DNA of 64,000 nucleotides from Candidatus Zixiibacteriota bacterium (lineage in GTDB: Bacteria > Zixibacteria > MSB-5A5 > GN15 > FEB-12), in NCBI GenBank assembly GCA_017999435.1, contig JAGNLV010000001.1, positions 679,550 to 743,549 of the forward strand, given 5' to 3'. Position 1 is the first letter of the stretch; each line of letters begins with the position of its first letter. Of the stretch, positions 36,516 to 45,164 are shown one piece after another. A program made the translations under genes and the position numbers. The notes beneath the pieces were generated by a model, which searched no databases, was not told the origin of the DNA, and worked only from the letters and a program-made list of their open reading frames with translations.

Positions 36516-38006
36516 TCAAGTCTTTTTTGGCGGTTCTCCGGCGGGGTCGCCGGGCCGCGCGGCGCCCGCCTCCATTTCCGCGCACCGCCGCTCCAGCGCG
36601 AGGGCATCGACCGTCTCGTCCAGGTACGCCGCCATCATCTCTGGGCCGATGCACGGGCTGACGCGGCGGCGCGCGATCCGCTGGATATTGAGGAGGTGGC
36701 GGGCCGAGATGTTGTCGGTGGTGATGTTCTTTCCGCCGGTCCCGCAGCCGAGGGTGAGCGACGGCTGGAGGGCGTTGTAGGTTCCGCCCAGCGCCCCCTG
36801 CGAGGCCGGCGTGTTGACCAGGATCCGCCCGGCGTTCATGGTGGAGGCGAAGTAGCGGATCCGCTCCTCGTTGTTTGAGAACATGCTGATGGTGTGGCCC
36901 AGTCCCCCGTTGTGGTTGATTTTGCGGCAGAGGGCGATCGCCTGGTCGATATCCTCGGCCACGTAGAAGGCCAGGACGGGGGCGAGGATTTCCAGCGAGA
37001 GAGGCGTGTGGGGGCCGACATCCTCAAGCTCGGCGACGAGCAGCCTCGTCCCGGCGGGCGCCTCGATCCCCGCCATCCGCGCGATCTTCTCGGCCGGCTG
37101 GCCGATCACCTCGACCCGCATGACGCGGGTGGCCGGGTTGAAGGCCACCGTTTCAAGCCGGCGGATTTCCTCCGGGGTGAGGAAGTACGCCCCCCTCTCG
37201 ATGAGCAGCCGCCGCGTCTCGGCGGCGTGGCAGGCTCGCACCACGAGCGCCTGCTCGCTCGCGCACACCGTGCCGTGGTCGAGAGTTTTCGACATGACGA
37301 TCTGGTCGACGGCGAACGGAACGTCGGCCGTCTTGCCGATAAACACCGGCACGTTTCCCGGACCGACGCCGATGGCGGGGTTGCCGGAGCTGTAGGCGGC
37401 CCGGACAAGCGCCTCCGAACCGGTCGCGAGAATCAGCGCCGTCTTGCGGTGCCGAGTGAGGGCGAGCGTTTCCTCTTCGGTCGACCGGCGCACCCACTGG
37501 ACGCAGTGCTCGGGGGCCCCCGCCGCGAGCGCCGCCTCGTAGCAGATGCGCGCCGCCTCGATCGAGCACTTCCGCGCCGCCCCGTGGGGACGGATCACGA
37601 TCGGGTTGCGCGCTTTCAACGCAATGAGGATCTTGAACAGCACGGTCGAGGTCGGGTTGGTGATCGGGGTGACGGCGAAGATCGGTCCGATCGGCTGGGC
37701 GATCTCGACGATCCCCGCTTCCTCGTTCTCGGCAATCACCCCCACCGTCTTCAGGGTCTTGATGTTCTCGTAGACAAACCGGGTGGCGATCACGTTCTTG
37801 ATCACCTTGTCCTGCCACACTCCGAGGCCGGTTTCCTCGGCCGCCATTTTCGCCAGGGGGATGCGCTGGTCGAACCCGGCCCGGTAGACCGCGGTCACGA
37901 TGCGGTCGGTATGCTCCTGGTCGCAGCGGCGGAAGGCCTCGGCCGCGGCCGCCGCCCGATTCATGATTCCGTCAACGTCAAGTCGCGTGCCTGCCGGCTC
38001 GCCCAT
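36516..38006 (-). CDS. CoA-acylating aldehyde dehydrogenase (AdhE N-domain / EutE type)
   Basis: 496 aa. It matches the aldehyde-dehydrogenase half of AdhE: 'PIGPIFAVTPITNPTST', catalytic Cys in 'DHGTVCASEQ', 'GLGHTISMFSNNEERI' and 'LTLGCGTGGKNITTDNIS'. Such enzymes interconvert acetaldehyde (or another aldehyde) and acyl-CoA with NAD. The iron alcohol dehydrogenase half is absent, and there are no microcompartment genes, so it acts alone here. GGGAG precedes ATG 38006. Confidence 0.9.
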   Translation of the reverse strand: MGEPAGTRLDVDGIMNRAAAAAEAFRRCDQEHTDRIVTAVYRAGFDQRIPLAKMAAEETGLGVWQDKVIKNVIATRFVYENIKTLKTVGVIAENEEAGIVEIAQPIGPIFAVTPITNPTSTVLFKILIALKARNPIVIRPHGAARKCSIEAARICYEAALAAGAPEHCVQWVRRSTEEETLALTRHRKTALILATGSEALVRAAYSSGNPAIGVGPGNVPVFIGKTADVPFAVDQIVMSKTLDHGTVCASEQALVVRACHAAETRRLLIERGAYFLTPEEIRRLETVAFNPATRVMRVEVIGQPAEKIARMAGIEAPAGTRLLVAELEDVGPHTPLSLEILAPVLAFYVAEDIDQAIALCRKINHNGGLGHTISMFSNNEERIRYFASTMNAGRILVNTPASQGALGGTYNALQPSLTLGCGTGGKNITTDNISARHLLNIQRIARRRVSPCIGPEMMAAYLDETVDALALERRCAEMEAGAARPGDPAGEPPKKT

Positions 38007-38113
38007 AGTCTGCTCCCTCGCTGCCCGGTAAGTGTGAACACCTGTGAAGGCTGCCGGAAATCCCGCCCGGCGAGAGTTCCGGACCGGTCACGATCGCCCC
38101 CCCGCCGGCCCGC

Positions 38114-39691
38114 TCACCACCACGTCTGCGCTCCCTCGCGCCACGTGAAGATCCGCTCGTCCCCGTCGGAGCCCGCCGCCGCGAGCCGGTAGAGCCCGCC
38201 CGAGGGGGCGAGGAACACAAGGGGTTCTTCGGCCGCCGTCGCCGTCCCAAGCGACTTCCATTCCCCGCCCCAGAAGAACAGCTCATAGTCCACCCCGGCC
38301 ATCAGCCGGGAGCCGGAGGCGTTTTCCGACGCCTTGTCGAGGTCTTTGCTCATGATCGCCCGACAGACGATGTCGACCGGCTCGGCGAGCTCCGCCGTCA
38401 GCGCCTGCTGAACCCCGCCCGGCTCGAGGAGGAACGGCTCTCCGGCCGGCACTATCTCTTCGTTGAGGTAGAACCCGGGGAGGTAGACGACCTCGGGGGC
38501 CATGGCGGCGAAGACCGCCCGTCGGCCGGCGATCTCGGCCCACTGGATCGGTTTCCACTCGCCGTCGTTGAACACGCACAGGTAGGCGAAGCGGACCGAA
38601 TCCGCGGGGGCCTCGGCGAACGTCACCGCCACATCGCACACCTCCCCGTAGGCCGCGGTGACGTCCCGGTAGCTCTTGCCGGCCAGCCAGCCGGGCACTT
38701 TGCGGTTTTCTTCCTTGACGAAGGCGAGGTTCCGCGGCTGTCGGGCGAACGATTTCCGGTACACTTTGGCCGCTCGGCGGATCAAGTTGTACTCGCCGGG
38801 GTCGGCCTCGGCGCCCATGAACGGAATGGCTTTCCCGCCCGGCAGGATGAGGGCGTTCCAGGCGTGGTTGTTGCCCGCGTTCGCCCAGTAGGGGGTGTAG
38901 TCCGAGGTCACGGCGAGTCCGTTGGCCCGCATGGCATAGATCGTGAGGTTGGTCATGTCCTCGCAGCGGCCGCGGCCGGTCGTTTTCATTTCGGCCAGCC
39001 CCTGGTCGGTGGGGTGGAAATACCAGCGCTCGTCGAAACGGAACCAGCTCTTGATGTCGTCGTTGATCAGCCGCGCCGCTTCCACCGGGTCGGTTGAGTC
39101 TGTCATTTTGCCCGCGAGGTCGGCGTAGCGGGCCATCAGCTCCGCCCGCCACGGTTCGAGCGGCTCGTTGCTCCCCCGGTACGGCAGCACCCCTTCGCGG
39201 AACTCCTCGTAGGAGAGCTTCCTCGCCCACGGTTTGGTCCGCCACGCGGCGAACGCCAGCTCGACATTCTCGATGAGGTAGTCGGCCGTGACCGTCTCGA
39301 GGTCCCGCGCCGCCACCGCGCTTTTGAAATCCAGACCGGGGCGGGCCTTCTCCAGCTCCCCGTACGCCGCCTGTAGCGCGCCGTAGTCCGGAAACCGCGC
39401 GGCATCCCAGGGAATGGTGTCGCCGAGGCTGTCGATGAGGGCGTAGGTGACGTAGCTGTGCCCTTCCATGTTGCCGATCAGATACCGGGCGGCGTCGAGC
39501 ATCAACGTGTCCCCCTTGCCGTCAAAATGGGCGAGCACTTTTTCCAGTTCGCCGCGGTTGGCGCCGGCCGCGGCCAGCGCCGCCTCCACCTGATCGGCCG
39601 GGCGCGGCGCCGGGTCGCTCCCGCAACCCGCCAGCAACGCCAGACACAGGGCGGTCAAAGCCGCCCTCCGGCCCAGGGATCGTTCGCTCAT
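38114..39691 (-). CDS. Transglutaminase-like lipoprotein
   Basis: 525 aa from ATG 39691. The signal ends in a lipobox with Cys23 (LALLAGC), so it is lipid-anchored. The middle has a transglutaminase/protease-like core: 'GRGRCEDMTNLTIYAMRANGLAV' with Cys, 'NAGNNHAWNALI' with His. The C-terminal third is beta-rich and binding-like. Similar lipoproteins are common in Bacteroidota and may be peptidases acting on periplasmic substrates; that role is inferred. Confidence 0.82.
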   Translation of the reverse strand: MSERSLGRRAALTALCLALLAGCGSDPAPRPADQVEAALAAAGANRGELEKVLAHFDGKGDTLMLDAARYLIGNMEGHSYVTYALIDSLGDTIPWDAARFPDYGALQAAYGELEKARPGLDFKSAVAARDLETVTADYLIENVELAFAAWRTKPWARKLSYEEFREGVLPYRGSNEPLEPWRAELMARYADLAGKMTDSTDPVEAARLINDDIKSWFRFDERWYFHPTDQGLAEMKTTGRGRCEDMTNLTIYAMRANGLAVTSDYTPYWANAGNNHAWNALILPGGKAIPFMGAEADPGEYNLIRRAAKVYRKSFARQPRNLAFVKEENRKVPGWLAGKSYRDVTAAYGEVCDVAVTFAEAPADSVRFAYLCVFNDGEWKPIQWAEIAGRRAVFAAMAPEVVYLPGFYLNEEIVPAGEPFLLEPGGVQQALTAELAEPVDIVCRAIMSKDLDKASENASGSRLMAGVDYELFFWGGEWKSLGTATAAEEPLVFLAPSGGLYRLAAAGSDGDERIFTWREGAQTWW

Positions 39692-39803
39692 CGCTGCACT
39701 CTCCGGTTCTCGCGATGTTCTCGTCGAGCAGTTCCAATCACGCCGCCAGTATAGCGATTTCACGCCCCGCGGAAAAGCTGAAACGTGCGCGCCCGGCTCG
39801 GCC

Positions 39804-40094
39804 TTAGATATCCCGCAGCGACTTCACCTGCCGGAGGTTGCGGAACAACTCGATATACTCCTTCACCATCACCTCCTCGGCCTCCGACAGGCCTTCCATC
39901 ATGGGGATGCCGATCCGCAGCACCGCCCGCACCATGTCGGCCGTGGTCCGGTCGTACCTGGCCGCCAGCGCTTCGAGCCGCGCTTTGAGGTCGTGGGCCA
40001 CGAACACGTGGATGGTGTGGTTTCGCGGCGTCCGCGCCGCCGCTTCCGGCGCCGGCGGTCGGCTGCCCTCGGGTTTCTCCCGCATTTCGCTCAT
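39804..40094 (-). CDS. Ribbon-helix-helix-like regulator
   Basis: 96 aa. After a disordered Pro/Glu-rich start, 'NHTIHVFVAHDLKARLEALAARYDRTTADMVRAVLRIGI' reads as a CopG/Arc-type strand-helix-helix, followed by an extra helix. ATG 40094 overlaps the upstream gene's stop as ATGA, with GGAG 7 bases before. It is translated with the sigma-like gene at 40091-40699, so the two probably act together. Confidence 0.65.
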   Translation of the reverse strand: MSEMREKPEGSRPPAPEAAARTPRNHTIHVFVAHDLKARLEALAARYDRTTADMVRAVLRIGIPMMEGLSEAEEVMVKEYIELFRNLRQVKSLRDI

Positions 40095-40699
40095 CTGTGT
40101 GCTCCATCCGTTGGTTGGTTCATGTCCGGGGTCGGCGGGGTATCCTGCGTGCCACTGTCGGCCGCGGGGCGGTCCGGCGGTTTCGGGTGGAATTTGACGT
40201 GGCTCAGGATTGTCTGCGGCGAGCGCAACGGCAGCCCGAACCGCTCGCGCAGTTGGCGCAGAACCGGTCCCCAGGTCTCCTCGGGCCGCTTTGCCGCGAT
40301 CGCCTGCTCGATCGCCTCCCGCCGGGCTGCGCCGCAGATCGGGCAGGCCCGGCCGGGATCGGCGCCTATGCCGTAGCGCGCCCGGACGAACGGTCCCAGG
40401 CGAGCCCGCAGCCGCCGCTCCACGCGCCGCCGGAGCGCCTCCAGCCGATGCTCGGCCCGCCCGGTCCGTCCGGCAATCTGGGCAACCGTACACCCCATGT
40501 AGTAAAAGCAGCGCACGAATTCCCGCTCCTCGTCGGACAGGGCCGCGAGAGCGGCGGTCACGGCCCGGGTCGCGGCGGAGTCCTCGGGCGGCTCCGGCAG
40601 CGCCGGTCCGGGTGTGTCCGCCGGCGGATCGGGCGGCCGGCCGGGATCCCGTCCCAGGCCGACGATGCCGTTGCTGTAGATCAGTCTGCTCTTGCGCAT
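40091..40699 (-). CDS. Sigma-70 region-4-like HTH protein with zinc-knuckle-like segment
   Basis: 202 aa from ATG 40699, with GGAGG 6 bases upstream. Residues ~50-115 resemble sigma region 4 ('LAALSDEEREFVRCFYYMGCTVAQIAGRTG...RRRVERRLRARLG'). A second part starts with 'CPICGAARREAIEQAI' and ends 'SPQTILSHVKFH', like CxxC-containing helix-turn-helix modules found in some phage and transposon-related regulators. No sigma region 2 exists, so it is not a full sigma factor. Function unknown. Confidence 0.6.
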   Translation of the reverse strand: MRKSRLIYSNGIVGLGRDPGRPPDPPADTPGPALPEPPEDSAATRAVTAALAALSDEEREFVRCFYYMGCTVAQIAGRTGRAEHRLEALRRRVERRLRARLGPFVRARYGIGADPGRACPICGAARREAIEQAIAAKRPEETWGPVLRQLRERFGLPLRSPQTILSHVKFHPKPPDRPAADSGTQDTPPTPDMNQPTDGAHR

Positions 40700-40748
40700 G
40701 TTGTTCCTCCGCCTCAAGATGCAGCCTCCGGCAGCGCTTCGCGACCAC

Positions 40749-40802
40749 GTGATCATCACATCGGACCTGTCCCGCCCGCGCCGCCGCTCTCATGTGATTC
40801 AC
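40749..40802. promoter_or_regulatory. Two GTGA/TCAC dyads between divergent genes
   Basis: GTGATCATCAC (40749-40759) and GTGATTCAC (40794-40802) share GTGA/TCAC half-sites with 3- and 1-base centres. They lie in the 275-bp gap between the sigma-like/RHH pair and the divergent CPBP protease, a natural operator position. Binding is inferred. Otherwise the gap shows no gene or clear promoter. Confidence 0.35.
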
Positions 40803-40974
40803 TTTTCCGTTGCCTCTGCCGGTTCGGCCGACCATCTTGACGGGCATCGCCGGATGGGCCGGGCGTCAGGTCAAGCCGGCCGGCTGTTCTGGCGATACAG
40901 TGACCAGGGCCGAAATACTCCGGCGAGCCGCGCCCCGTCCGCCGGACCCCGTCGCGGCGCGGAAAGTAGGTGGC

Positions 40975-41742
40975 GTGGAAGAAACCCCGTACGAACGCAT
41001 ACCGGTCTATGACCCGAACCCCGAACCGGACCACGTCAGGCGCTTCCGGGCGGCCTCGGGCAACGCGCAGTTTCGCCGCACCTGGCTGACCGCGGTGGCT
41101 CTCTTGGCGCTGGTGGTCATCTACCCGGCGGTGTCGATCGCATTCGCGGAGGATCCCTCGATCGCACTGAAGGGCCTGAACGACACCATGCGCATCCTGA
41201 TGCTGCTGGTCACGATCGTGATTCAGTGGGGGCTGTTCGTGGTGCTCGTGCTGGCGGCGGAGTCGGAGAAGACCGGGCTGGCGGGGCTGGGGTTTCGCCG
41301 CTTCCGGCCGGTGGATCTCGCCTGGGCGGTCGCCTTCCTGCTGGCCGCCAACCTCCTGCTCTCCGGTCTCGCCTGGGTGCTCGGGCAGATCGGGCTGCCC
41401 ATGTCGGGCGACATCCGGTTCCTCATCCCGACCGACCTGGTCGGGCGCATCGTGTGGGTCGTGGTCGCGATCACCGCCGGCGTGGTCGAGGAGACGGCCT
41501 TTCGCGGGTATCTCATGACGCGCCTCCGCCTCCTCGGGCGCACGCGGGGGTGGCTAATGCCGACAGTCGTGTCCGCGCTCGTGTTCGGCAGCCTGCACGC
41601 CTACCAGGGGGCGCCCGGCGTGATCGTCATCGCCGTCTACGGGGCGCTCTTCTCGCTTCTGTACATCCGTACCGGGACGCTCTGGCCGGCCGTGATCGCG
41701 CACTTCTTCCAGGATCTCTCCGCCCTCTTCTTCCCCCAGTAG
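40975..41742 (+). CDS. CPBP-family intramembrane metalloprotease
   Basis: 255 aa from GTG 40975 with AGTAGG upstream (no ATG is available near the first conserved residues). About six to eight hydrophobic segments. Motif 1 is 'EETAFRGYLMTRL' (EExxxR), with 'FGSLHAYQG' and 'VIAHFFQDLSALF' supplying His residues, as in CAAX/Abi (Rce1-like) proteases. Substrate unknown. It is the only plus-strand gene in this area. Confidence 0.85.
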   Translation: MEETPYERIPVYDPNPEPDHVRRFRAASGNAQFRRTWLTAVALLALVVIYPAVSIAFAEDPSIALKGLNDTMRILMLLVTIVIQWGLFVVLVLAAESEKTGLAGLGFRRFRPVDLAWAVAFLLAANLLLSGLAWVLGQIGLPMSGDIRFLIPTDLVGRIVWVVVAITAGVVEETAFRGYLMTRLRLLGRTRGWLMPTVVSALVFGSLHAYQGAPGVIVIAVYGALFSLLYIRTGTLWPAVIAHFFQDLSALFFPQ

Positions 41743-41773
41743 TTCTCCCCGGCCTGCCGGCACGCAGGCAAGG

Positions 41774-41800
41774 AAAACGGCGGCGCCCCGAAGCGCCGCC
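41774..41800 (-). terminator. Intrinsic terminator of the PspC/LiaF operon
   Basis: GGCGGCGC/GCGCCGCC stem with a 6-base loop, then GTTTTCC on the minus strand, 34 bases after the LiaF-like stop. It lies between convergent genes and may also slow plus-strand transcription. Confidence 0.75.
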
Positions 41801-41833
41801 GCCATCTCACCGACAACTGGAGGAAAGAACCGA

Positions 41834-42736
41834 TCAGAAGAAATCCACCGACACCGACTGCAGCCGGTCGTCGAGCTTCACTTCAATCTTGTTGGGAAGG
41901 GTATCGAAACCCTCGTTGACCCAGGCATCGTCCCTGGTGATCAGGCCGAGCGAGTAGAGGTAGGCTTTGTACTCCTCCCCGGCCAGCACTCTCAGCCCGA
42001 CCGTGCGCGGCACCCGCAGGCGCAGCTCGGTATCCTCGCCGAACACCGAGACTTTCACGAACGGTTCGAGGTCGCCGATTTTGAGGTAGACCGAGGACTG
42101 GTCGGCGGAAAGATCAAGCGCCCGGAGGGGGGTGGTCGACATGTTGAGGTGCATGTCGCTCTTAACGCCGGCGAGGCGCATTTCGAGCGGCACGTCCCGC
42201 TTGAAACGCACGAACCAGTCGGGGGCCTCGTCGGTCTCGATCTTGATCGCGCCGCCGAGCAGCCCGTGCGGGCGGCTCGCGAATTCCACCACCGCGAGGC
42301 TGTCCTCCTCGCGGAAGTCGATCCGCGGCTTGCGCGTGAACTTGTCGAACTTCGCGTACACGAGGTCATCCCCCGAATCCCGGATCGTCAGATCCGACTC
42401 ATCGAGATCCAGCACCGCCCGCGTGAATCTCACGGCGCTGTCCGCATCCTTCACGTAGGTCGCGGTCGAAAAGAAGCTCGTGCTGTCGCCGCCGCGGCTG
42501 CTGGTGAAAGCGATCGCCAGCCCGCCCACGAACAGCGCCACCGAAGTGAGGTAGGAAATGATGCTGAGGCGGGTGCGGGCGAAGATCTTCTCGAGGCCGA
42601 CCATGATAAGCACGACCGGGAAGAGGATGAGCAGGTCGAGCCAGAAGTTGTCGTTGAGGACGCCGAAGTTGCGCAGGAGCAGGAGCAGTCCGAGCAGGAC
42701 GAGGAACAGTCCCCAGCGGAAGCGGGCCGGTGTCAT
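41834..42736 (-). CDS. LiaI/LiaF-like membrane protein
   Basis: 300 aa. The first ~85 residues hold four hydrophobic segments in the LiaI-LiaF-TM arrangement ('RWGLFLVLLGLLLLLRNFGVL', 'LDLLILFPVVLIMVGLEKI'). The rest is a beta-rich soluble domain like the LiaF C-terminal domain. In other bacteria such proteins tune envelope-stress responses. It starts inside the pspC-like gene (ATGA overlap) and ends the operon. Confidence 0.82.
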   Translation of the reverse strand: MTPARFRWGLFLVLLGLLLLLRNFGVLNDNFWLDLLILFPVVLIMVGLEKIFARTRLSIISYLTSVALFVGGLAIAFTSSRGGDSTSFFSTATYVKDADSAVRFTRAVLDLDESDLTIRDSGDDLVYAKFDKFTRKPRIDFREEDSLAVVEFASRPHGLLGGAIKIETDEAPDWFVRFKRDVPLEMRLAGVKSDMHLNMSTTPLRALDLSADQSSVYLKIGDLEPFVKVSVFGEDTELRLRVPRTVGLRVLAGEEYKAYLYSLGLITRDDAWVNEGFDTLPNKIEVKLDDRLQSVSVDFF

Positions 42737-43194
42737 GCCGTCCTCCCTTCATTGCCGCCCGGGATCTCCCCCGGCGCGGCGGACAGATCCGGCCGGCAGG
42801 CTTCGCGGCGCCGCCTGGGGCGGAGCAGCAGAAACAAACCGCCCGCGATCATGAGGGCCGGCCACCACTGGTCAAAGTCGATCCAGTGCCAGTGCTGCCG
42901 GACCAATAGCAGCGAGCCGATCAGGATGAGGACCAGCCCTGGGAGATAGCGGATCCACGAGGAGCGCGGCCGCTCCGGGCGAACTTCCTCGACGGCGCCT
43001 TCGAGCGGACGTTTGGGAACGATAATCCAGGCCGCCGCATAGGCGAGGGTCGCGAACCCCTGGGTGGCGAAAAACAACAGCACCGCGAACACCCGCACGA
43101 GGTTGGGGTCCACGTCGAAGTATTCGCCGAGACCGCCGCACACGCCCGCGATCACCTTGTTCTCCGCCGACCGATAGAGTCTGGTGTAGCTCAT
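42733..43194 (-). CDS. PspC-domain membrane protein
   Basis: 153 aa. 'RLYRSAENKVIAGVCGGLGEYFDVDPNLVRVFAVLL' is the PspC signature; a second pair of hydrophobic segments ('YLPGLVLILIGSLLLV', 'WWPALMIAGGLFLLL') resembles the LiaI-type module. PspC proteins work in phage-shock or envelope-stress signalling. It is between the anti-sigma factor and the LiaF-like protein, which supports that role. Confidence 0.88.
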   Translation of the reverse strand: MSYTRLYRSAENKVIAGVCGGLGEYFDVDPNLVRVFAVLLFFATQGFATLAYAAAWIIVPKRPLEGAVEEVRPERPRSSWIRYLPGLVLILIGSLLLVRQHWHWIDFDQWWPALMIAGGLFLLLRPRRRREACRPDLSAAPGEIPGGNEGRTA

Positions 43195-43263
43195 GCGCCA
43201 TCGTCTCCTTTCTACCGGCCGCAGCCGGATTCCGGGATACTATACGTGAATCGGCGGAAAAGG

Positions 43264-44541
43264 TTACCGGCGAGAACCGCTGGTGTCGACGGTATCGGGG
43301 GCCAACTCGTCCAGATAGAGGCGCGCCGTCTCCCGGTAGCGCACGTCGGCCAGTTCGAGGTAGGTGCGGAAGAACTGGATCGCCCGGTCGCGCTCCGGAG
43401 CATCCGCTCCCTCCGCCAGGCGGCCGACCTGCACCTGGGCCTCGAGGAGCTGGCGCTCGACCAGTTCGATGTCCCCGAGCGCCGCCCGGTCGCGTCGCGC
43501 CTTGGGCAGCGCGAGGTTCAGATGTTCGCTCCGCAGTTCGCTCCAGAGCGACTCGAGCGAATCGCGGCGGTTCCGCCAGTCGGCGAGAGTGGCCGCCGGA
43601 GCGCTTTCGCCGGCGGCCGCGAACCCTTTCGACGACTGCGCCAGGGGCAGGCGTCCGCGCCGATCGGCCGCCGAGGAATCGGCGAGGCTGAGACTGGGCG
43701 CCGCCGCTGTCGCCGGCTCCTTGGCGACCATGAGGTCGCGGAGGACCAGCCGGTCGGCGAGGCGGACGTCGGCCGCGCCCTCGTCTTTGCGGGTCTCGGC
43801 CGAGACCGGTTCCGGCGGCGGCGCGGCCGGGGCCGCGGGAGCCGCCGCACTCCGGTTCGCCTCCGCCTCGGCATCTTGCGCGGCCGCCTTCCCGCCGGAG
43901 GCCGCAAGCTCCTGGCCGGCCGGTTTGAGGCGCGGCGCTTCCTGTGCTTCCTCGGCGATAACCGGGAGTTGTTCGTCCTCCGCCGCCTGGCGCTTGAGCT
44001 CAGGGAGCGCCGCAATCTCGGCCGGCTCGGGCGGCTCCGCGGTGGGCGGCGCGGTTCTCTCGGCTTTCTCCGCCGGCTGCTCTTCGCCGGCCGGTGAGGG
44101 CTCCCCGGCTCGGCCGGCCGCGGCTGAGTCACGGGCCGACGGCGGCTCGGACGGGAAGGACATCTTCGGCGACTCGTCTCTCTGGCGGACGATGTCGGTG
44201 TAGTTCACCGCGATAAATGTCAGCGCGGCGATCGAAGCTGCCACTCCGACCAGCTTCCAGGCCAGCCCCCGGCTCCGGCGCGGCGGGAGGGCGATCACCT
44301 CCGGTGCGCCGGCGATCCCGATCCGCTTTTCGATCCGGGCGGCCGCCGCCTCCCAGTAGTCCTCGTCCCCGCCGAGGTCGGCATGGCGCTCGACCAGCGC
44401 CTCCAGCCGTCGCAGATCCTCGTAGAGGGCGCGGCATTCGGCGCACTCTCCGAGGTGGCGGCGGAGCGCCTCCATCTCGTAGTCCGGGAGTTCCTTGTCG
44501 AGATAACCGGAGACTCTGTCCTTAAAGTACCCGTGATCCAT
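43264..44541 (-). CDS. Zinc-finger anti-sigma factor with long periplasmic domain
   Basis: 425 aa. Residues ~5-45 form a zf-HC2 anti-sigma domain with the HxxxCxxC motif 'HLGECAEC'. One membrane segment follows ('WKLVGVAASIAALTFIAV', ~105-122). The outer part is a long Pro/Glu/Ala-rich disordered region and a helical end with TPR-like spacing ('LLEAQVQVGRLAEGADAPERDRAIQFFRTYLELADVRY'). It should hold the sigma factor encoded 23 bases upstream at the membrane. Confidence 0.88.
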   Translation of the reverse strand: MDHGYFKDRVSGYLDKELPDYEMEALRRHLGECAECRALYEDLRRLEALVERHADLGGDEDYWEAAAARIEKRIGIAGAPEVIALPPRRSRGLAWKLVGVAASIAALTFIAVNYTDIVRQRDESPKMSFPSEPPSARDSAAAGRAGEPSPAGEEQPAEKAERTAPPTAEPPEPAEIAALPELKRQAAEDEQLPVIAEEAQEAPRLKPAGQELAASGGKAAAQDAEAEANRSAAAPAAPAAPPPEPVSAETRKDEGAADVRLADRLVLRDLMVAKEPATAAAPSLSLADSSAADRRGRLPLAQSSKGFAAAGESAPAATLADWRNRRDSLESLWSELRSEHLNLALPKARRDRAALGDIELVERQLLEAQVQVGRLAEGADAPERDRAIQFFRTYLELADVRYRETARLYLDELAPDTVDTSGSRR

Positions 44542-44564
44542 AATTCAACTGCTGTACCTTGACC

Positions 44565-45164
44565 TCAGAGGAGGTCCTGGAGCGCCTCCATCAACATCTG
44601 GCGCGCCCGGTAGAGCCGGGAATCGACCGTCCCCGGCGGTATTTTCAGGTAGCTGGCGATCTCGGCGTAGTTCATGCCCTCGAGGTGGCGGAGCACGAAG
44701 GCGACGCGGTGCTGCACGGGGAGAGTTTTGAGAGCCTGGTAGAACCGTTTCTCTCCTTCTTCCGCCAGCAGTTTTTCCAGCGGTCCGGGGTCGCCCGATT
44801 CGGGGTCGAAACCCTTTTCGGCTAAGGCATTCAGGGACTCGTTCTTTTCCTCCTTGCGGACCAGGTTGTAGGCGGTGTTGCGGGCGATTGTAGAGAGCCA
44901 GGGGTAGAAATCGTACTCGGGCTTGAAGCTTTTCAGGTTTTCGTATGCCTTCACAAACGCCTCCTGGACAACATCTTCCGCGGCATCGAACGACCCCAGC
45001 ATGGCGTAGATGTACCGGAACAGCCGTTTCTGGTGCAGGCGGATGAGCCGTCCAAACGCCTTATTGTCGCCGTTCTGGGCCGCCTCGACCAAGGCCCGCT
45101 CGGCCGCTTTGTCCAGACCGGATACCGGCCGGGGAAGGTTTTCTTCCCGAGAATTTTCACCCAT
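44565..45164 (-). CDS. ECF RNA polymerase sigma factor (RpoE-like)
   Basis: 199 aa. Region 2 is clear ('AMLGSFDAAEDVVQEAFVKAYENL', 'YPWLSTIARNTAYNLVRKE') and region 4 ('HRVAFVLRHLEGMNYAEIASYLKIPPGTVDSRLYRARQML'). It is followed by its anti-sigma factor and overlaps the end of holA by 8 bases. With PspC/LiaF-like genes downstream it probably drives an envelope-stress response. Confidence 0.93.
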   Translation of the reverse strand: MGENSREENLPRPVSGLDKAAERALVEAAQNGDNKAFGRLIRLHQKRLFRYIYAMLGSFDAAEDVVQEAFVKAYENLKSFKPEYDFYPWLSTIARNTAYNLVRKEEKNESLNALAEKGFDPESGDPGPLEKLLAEEGEKRFYQALKTLPVQHRVAFVLRHLEGMNYAEIASYLKIPPGTVDSRLYRARQMLMEALQDLL

